Shown piece after piece: positions 5,643 to 8,357 of a stretch of 8,357 bases of DNA. Made by a program: the position numbers and the translations under genes. This DNA is from a bacterium (GTDB taxonomy: Bacteria > Patescibacteriota > Microgenomatia > Levybacterales > UBA12049): the NCBI GenBank assembly GCA_021784535.1, contig JAJYHW010000046.1, positions 1 through 8,357 on the forward strand, written 5' to 3'. The stretch's first letter is position 1, and each line of letters starts with the position of its first letter. The notes below the pieces were generated by a model. That model saw only the letters and a list, made by a program, of their open reading frames with translations, did not search any database and was not told where the DNA came from.

Positions 5643-6220
5643 TCCAAAAGTTGTAAATATTTTCTTATAACGACACGTACCTGGTCTCTGAAAAGAAAAT
5701 ACAAAAAATTGCAAAACAAACCAAATAATAGTGTCAGCCCTAATAAATCAAACGTAGTCAAAACAGTAAAGGCTGAGCTGACCACCTGCAAAGGGTGTAT
5801 GATCACTTCCCATGAGTTGATTCGCTCTACTCTGCCAAGCACCATCCCAAAGGCAATAAGAAAATTCAAAGCAATGATAAACGCACCTGCATGCTTATCA
5901 AATAATTTCCCTTGTATGAACCGCTCAAATGGAAGAAAACCCAGAAAAAATGTAAGAATTCCCGCTATTTCAAAAACAGCATATTGAAAAAGCAAAAAGA
6001 GCAAGAGAGGCATAGGAACCAGATGCCACTGATAAATGAGATGCTCAAGATCGGTAAAAATATAAATTGTATTTGGCAAAAAGAGCAGCCATATGCTCCC
6101 GAATATAATTTTTAATAATTTATTTTTGAAAATAAGTAAAAGAAAACCGAACCCTACGGCAATACAGGCAAGGAAGAAATTATATGTCATCCACGATTCG
6201 TTATAGCTAATTATCGGCAT
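5639..6220 (-). CDS. DUF1361 multi-pass membrane protein
   Basis: A 193-residue, strongly hydrophobic integral membrane protein with about five or six membrane segments (roughly 12-31, 36-55, 68-96, 113-130, 143-178). Two DUF1361 signatures are clear: WLLFLPNTIYIFTDLEHL (44-61), the W-L-x-F-x-P-N-x-x-Y-x-x-T-D-L block, and GMVLGRVERINSWEVIIHPL (125-144), the L-G-R-x-x-R-x-N-S-W-x-x-x-x-x-P block. Conserved polar residues inside membrane helices suggest a specific substrate or lipid, but the family has no established function. Start: ATG at 6220 lies six bases behind a -10 box, so the message is probably leaderless; Met11 (MTYNFF) would also fit the family's N-terminus. It is upstream of and co-oriented with the LytR_C gene, with a 49-base gap holding that gene's own promoter. 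Confidence 0.88.
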   Translation of the reverse strand: MPIISYNESWMTYNFFLACIAVGFGFLLLIFKNKLLKIIFGSIWLLFLPNTIYIFTDLEHLIYQWHLVPMPLLLFLLFQYAVFEIAGILTFFLGFLPFERFIQGKLFDKHAGAFIIALNFLIAFGMVLGRVERINSWEVIIHPLQVVSSAFTVLTTFDLLGLTLLFGLFCNFLYFLFRDQVRVVIRKYLQLLD

Positions 6221-6226
6221 TTATTC

Positions 6227-6255
6227 ATTGTAACGATTTGCAAACTTTCGATCAA
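6227..6255 (-). promoter_or_regulatory. Promoter of the DUF1361 gene, predicted leaderless
   Basis: On the minus strand TTGATC (6250-6255) and TACAAT (6227-6232, five of six) are 17 bp apart. The -10 box ends six bases before the ATG, placing the expected start of transcription on the A of the start codon at 6220. No Shine-Dalgarno sequence is possible. Confidence 0.6.
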
Positions 6256-6258
6256 CCG

Positions 6259-6281
6259 TGAATCCATATCTTGAATCCATA
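6259..6281. repeat. Direct repeat TGAATCCATA in the divergent promoter region
   Basis: TGAATCCATA occurs at 6259-6268 and 6272-6281, a 13-base period, between the two divergent promoters. The second copy covers most of the -35 box of the kinase promoter (6271-6276). It could be a regulator binding site or the result of a local duplication. Confidence 0.6.
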
Positions 6282-6299
6282 CCGCTCATCCTTTATAAT
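6271..6299 (+). promoter_or_regulatory. Promoter of the adenosine-kinase-like/SAHH operon, predicted leaderless
   Basis: TTGAAT (6271-6276) and a perfect TATAAT (6294-6299) are separated by 17 bp. The -10 box ends six bases before ATG 6306, so transcription should begin on the A of that ATG. This fixes the kinase start at 6306: the GTG at 6258 would lie upstream of the transcript. Confidence 0.65.
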
Positions 6300-6305
6300 T
6301 TCTCT

Positions 6306-7238
6306 ATGCTTATTGTTACCGGAAGTCTTGCTTATGACTACATCATGGATTTCCCAGGCAGCTTCTCCGACCACATCCTTCCTGAGCATACGCATAATAT
6401 TAATCTCTCCTTTATCGTCAATAAATTTGCTAAGCGACGCGGCGGAACTGCTGGAAATGTCAGTTATACATTGGGCTTGCTGAAAACTCCTCATATACTT
6501 TTTTCATATGCAGGCAACGACTTTGTAGAGTATCAAAAAGACTTTGCCAAACTCGGAATCGATGTAAGCGGCGTTCAAATTGAAAAAAATGATCATACAG
6601 CTACTGGTTTTGCTATGTCTGACAAAAAGCAAAATCAAATTTGGGGATTTTATTACGGTGCTTCTGTTAAAAACAGTACGCTACAAATAGCCTCTGTTGC
6701 AACAAAAAAAGATCTTGTATTGATTGGGCCGCAAGGATCTGAGGGCTCACTTTCTCTGATTGAACAATGCATCACACTTGGTATTCCCTATATGTTTGAT
6801 CCCGGATTTATCTTGACGCAAATCGCAAATACAGATCTCAAGCGCGGACTTGAACACGCATCGTATATCATCGGAAACGAATATGAAATCCATCTTATGG
6901 AAGACAGAATCAAAATATTTAACACTCTTACTAAAAATAAAATTATTATCACTACTCTGGGAGAAAAAGGCGCATTGATTGAAACCTCCAAAAAAAAACT
7001 AAAAATCATGCCGGTCAAGGCCGAAAAAATTGCAGCGACCACCGGCGCAGGGGATGCATGGCGGGGAGGATTTTTTGCGGGACTCGAAAGAGGTTTTGAT
7101 TTACAAACGGCAGGACAAATGGGCGCAGTCGCATCTTCTTATGCTGTTGAACACTTGGGAACACAAGATCATTACTATACAAAAAAGGAATTTACAAAAC
7201 GATATAAAAAAACATATAATACAAATCTAAACATCTAA
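6306..7238 (+). CDS. PfkB-family sugar/nucleoside kinase, adenosine kinase type
   Basis: A 310-residue ribokinase-fold kinase, cytosolic. The N-terminus MLIVTGSLAYDYIMDFPGSF followed by DHILPEHTHNINLSF matches the bacterial adenosine-kinase-like branch (GS-(L/I)-A-(F/Y)-D...F.G.F.DHILP). PfkB signature 1 is RRGGTAGNVSYTLGLL (44-59); signature 2 is TTGAGDAWRGGFFAGL (245-260), where Asp250 is the catalytic base and GAGD forms the anion hole. NEYE (191-194) and TLGEKGA (217-223) are the expected nucleotide-binding elements. ATG 6306 is chosen over the in-frame GTG at 6258 because the extra 16 residues are not family-like and a TATAAT promoter lies inside that extension. It is followed after two bases by SAHH, which releases adenosine; phosphorylating that adenosine to AMP would pull the SAHH reaction forward. 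The sugar-kinase alternative cannot be excluded from sequence alone, but the neighbour argues for adenosine. Confidence 0.9.
   Translation: MLIVTGSLAYDYIMDFPGSFSDHILPEHTHNINLSFIVNKFAKRRGGTAGNVSYTLGLLKTPHILFSYAGNDFVEYQKDFAKLGIDVSGVQIEKNDHTATGFAMSDKKQNQIWGFYYGASVKNSTLQIASVATKKDLVLIGPQGSEGSLSLIEQCITLGIPYMFDPGFILTQIANTDLKRGLEHASYIIGNEYEIHLMEDRIKIFNTLTKNKIIITTLGEKGALIETSKKKLKIMPVKAEKIAATTGAGDAWRGGFFAGLERGFDLQTAGQMGAVASSYAVEHLGTQDHYYTKKEFTKRYKKTYNTNLNI
7191..7220 (+). promoter_or_regulatory. Possible internal promoter for SAHH
   Basis: TTTACA (7191-7196, five of six) and perfect TATAAT (7215-7220) are 18 bp apart, inside the last codons of the kinase gene. A transcript would start near 7227, leaving a 14-base leader before ATG 7241. 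It could allow SAHH expression apart from the kinase. The region is A/T-rich and codes for Lys/Tyr/Asn, so chance is possible. Confidence 0.35.
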
Positions 7239-7240
7239 AT

Positions 7241-8357
7241 ATGACAAAACAAATCTCTTTTGATATCAAGGATATCAAACTCGCACCTGAAGGCAAACTT
7301 AAAATTGAATGGGCGGGCAAACAAATGTCTGTCTTAAAGTCCATTCAAGAACGGTTCGCAAAAGAAAAACCATTAAAGGGCATTACGCTGGCAGCCTGTC
7401 TTCATATTACAAGTGAAACAGCCAATCTGCTTATCGCGCTACAAGCAGGCGGTGCCAAAGTCGTAGCCAACGCTTCCAATCCCCTTTCCACACAAAATAG
7501 TGTTGCTGCATCACTGGTCAAAGACTACAATATCCCAACCTATGCAATCAAAGGCGAAGACAACAAGACATATTTCAAACACTTAAACACAGTGCTTGAC
7601 GCAGACCCGCATATCACTATGGATGATGGAGGCGATTTAATCTATGCCCTACACACCACTCGTAAAGAAAAACTTGCCAATGTCATCGGTTCCTCAGAAG
7701 AAACAACAACTGGAGTAATCAGACTCAAAGCGATGGAAAAAGAAGGTGCTCTGAAACTTCCGGTTATTGCGGTTAACGACAGTAACACAAAACATCTTTT
7801 TGATAATCGCTACGGGACTGGTCAATCAACCATTGACGGTATTCTTCGGGCTACCAATATCCTCCTTGCCGGAAAAACATTTGTTGTTGGCGGATATGGC
7901 TGGTGCGGACGGGGTATCGCAATGCGAGCCAATGGTATGGGCGCCAACGTGATCGTTACTGAAGTGGATCCTATTCGCGCGCTTGAAGCAGCAATGGATG
8001 GTTACCGTGTCATGCCGATGAAAGAAGCAGCAAAAATTGGCGATATTTTTGTCTCCGCGACAGGTGATAAACATGTAATCTCAAAAGAGGCAATGATTCT
8101 GATGAAGGATGGTGCAATACTTGCAAATTCAGGCCATTTTGATACGGAAATAGCTATGGCAAGTTTGGAAAAAATGAAGAAAGCGAAACGTACTATCCGC
8201 AATTTCCTTGATGAATATACACTTACAAATGGAAAACGGATTTATGTCCTGGGGGAAGGAAGGCTCGTCAATCTTGCTGCTGCAGAAGGTCATCCGGCTG
8301 AAGTCATGGATATGTCTTTTGCCAATCAAGCACTTGCGGCCGAATATTTCGTAAAGA
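7241..8357 (+). CDS. ahcY: S-adenosyl-L-homocysteine hydrolase (adenosylhomocysteinase), C-terminus beyond window
   Basis: This enzyme reversibly splits S-adenosylhomocysteine, the inhibitory by-product of SAM-dependent methylation, into adenosine and homocysteine, using tightly bound NAD+. 372 codons are present; the family is about 410-430 residues, so only the last tail, including the NAD-contacting C-terminal Lys/Tyr part, is missing. Visible in order: CLHITSETANL (53-63), NPLSTQN (80-86), DDGGD (128-132), EETTTGVIRL (153-162), the substrate/NAD block NDSNTKHLFDNRYGTGQSTI (179-198), Rossmann GGYGWCGRG (217-225), TEVDPIRALEAAMDG (240-254), ATGDKHVI (273-280), NSGHFDTEI (296-304) and NLAAAEGHPAEVMDMSF (344-360). 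No long insertion interrupts the catalytic domain, the short form typical of thermophile, archaeal and several environmental bacterial SAHHs. ATG 7241 is two bases after the kinase stop, so the genes are co-transcribed. No Shine-Dalgarno is seen. Confidence 0.97.
   Translation, partial: MTKQISFDIKDIKLAPEGKLKIEWAGKQMSVLKSIQERFAKEKPLKGITLAACLHITSETANLLIALQAGGAKVVANASNPLSTQNSVAASLVKDYNIPTYAIKGEDNKTYFKHLNTVLDADPHITMDDGGDLIYALHTTRKEKLANVIGSSEETTTGVIRLKAMEKEGALKLPVIAVNDSNTKHLFDNRYGTGQSTIDGILRATNILLAGKTFVVGGYGWCGRGIAMRANGMGANVIVTEVDPIRALEAAMDGYRVMPMKEAAKIGDIFVSATGDKHVISKEAMILMKDGAILANSGHFDTEIAMASLEKMKKAKRTIRNFLDEYTLTNGKRIYVLGEGRLVNLAAAEGHPAEVMDMSFANQALAAEYFVK

Noticed and set aside
6258..6305. GTG at 6258 as the kinase start
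   Set aside because: The extra 16 residues do not look like the family's N-terminus, and a full sigma-70 promoter lies within them; ATG 6306 fits both.
1..8357. CRISPR array, rRNA, tRNA, riboswitch or intact insertion sequence
   Set aside because: No regularly spaced repeats, conserved RNA segments or transposase motifs were seen on either strand.

Overview
The window is an AT-rich stretch of bacterial chromosome with compact genes, short gaps, almost no recognisable Shine-Dalgarno sequences, and TATAAT-like boxes lying very close to start codons. Several features resemble what I remember of Candidate Phyla Radiation (Patescibacteria, perhaps Microgenomates) genomes: DUF1361 and LytR_C membrane proteins, an adenosine-kinase-like PfkB protein paired with a thermophile/archaeal-type SAHH, an actinobacterial/archaeal-type Ino1, and a tail resembling the C-termini of serine recombinases. 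No rRNA or marker gene is present, so this placement is inference.

Left block (1-3425), sugar/cyclitol metabolism. A 16-residue C-terminus of a plus-strand gene ends at 51, overlapping the 3' end of a minus-strand SIS-domain sugar-phosphate isomerase (KdsD/GutQ-like, without CBS domains). Divergent from it runs a plus-strand series: myo-inositol-1-phosphate synthase (822-1871), a Gfo/Idh/MocA dehydrogenase broken by a frameshift near 1984-1997 (1843-3005), and a small cupin (3033-3425). Ino1, an NAD(P)-dependent sugar/cyclitol dehydrogenase, a cupin and a sugar-phosphate isomerase together suggest synthesis of a cyclitol or an inositol-derived surface sugar. The dehydrogenase is either a recent pseudogene or carries a sequence error.

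Middle block (3426-4599). A 14-bp bidirectional hairpin terminator separates the cupin from a convergent DUF4352 gene (3600-4016, minus). Next come nearly 600 bases with no intact gene. They hold GAGAC-containing inverted repeats and a frameshifted minus-strand protein relic (4191-4441) resembling the C-terminal tail of CPR-type recombinases, which suggests decayed mobile DNA at the junction of the two gene blocks.

Right block (4600-8357). Minus strand: a single-pass membrane protein with a Pro/Glu-rich N-terminal region and an extracellular LytR_C domain (4600-5589), preceded by a DUF1361 multi-pass membrane protein (5639-6220). Plus strand, divergent: a PfkB kinase of the adenosine kinase type (6306-7238), followed after 2 bases by S-adenosylhomocysteine hydrolase (7241 to beyond the window end). 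SAHH splits S-adenosylhomocysteine into homocysteine and adenosine, and the kinase can turn adenosine into AMP, so the pair forms a SAM by-product salvage unit. The divergent DUF1361 and kinase genes have mirror-image promoters whose predicted start points fall on the A of each ATG, i.e. predicted leaderless mRNAs.
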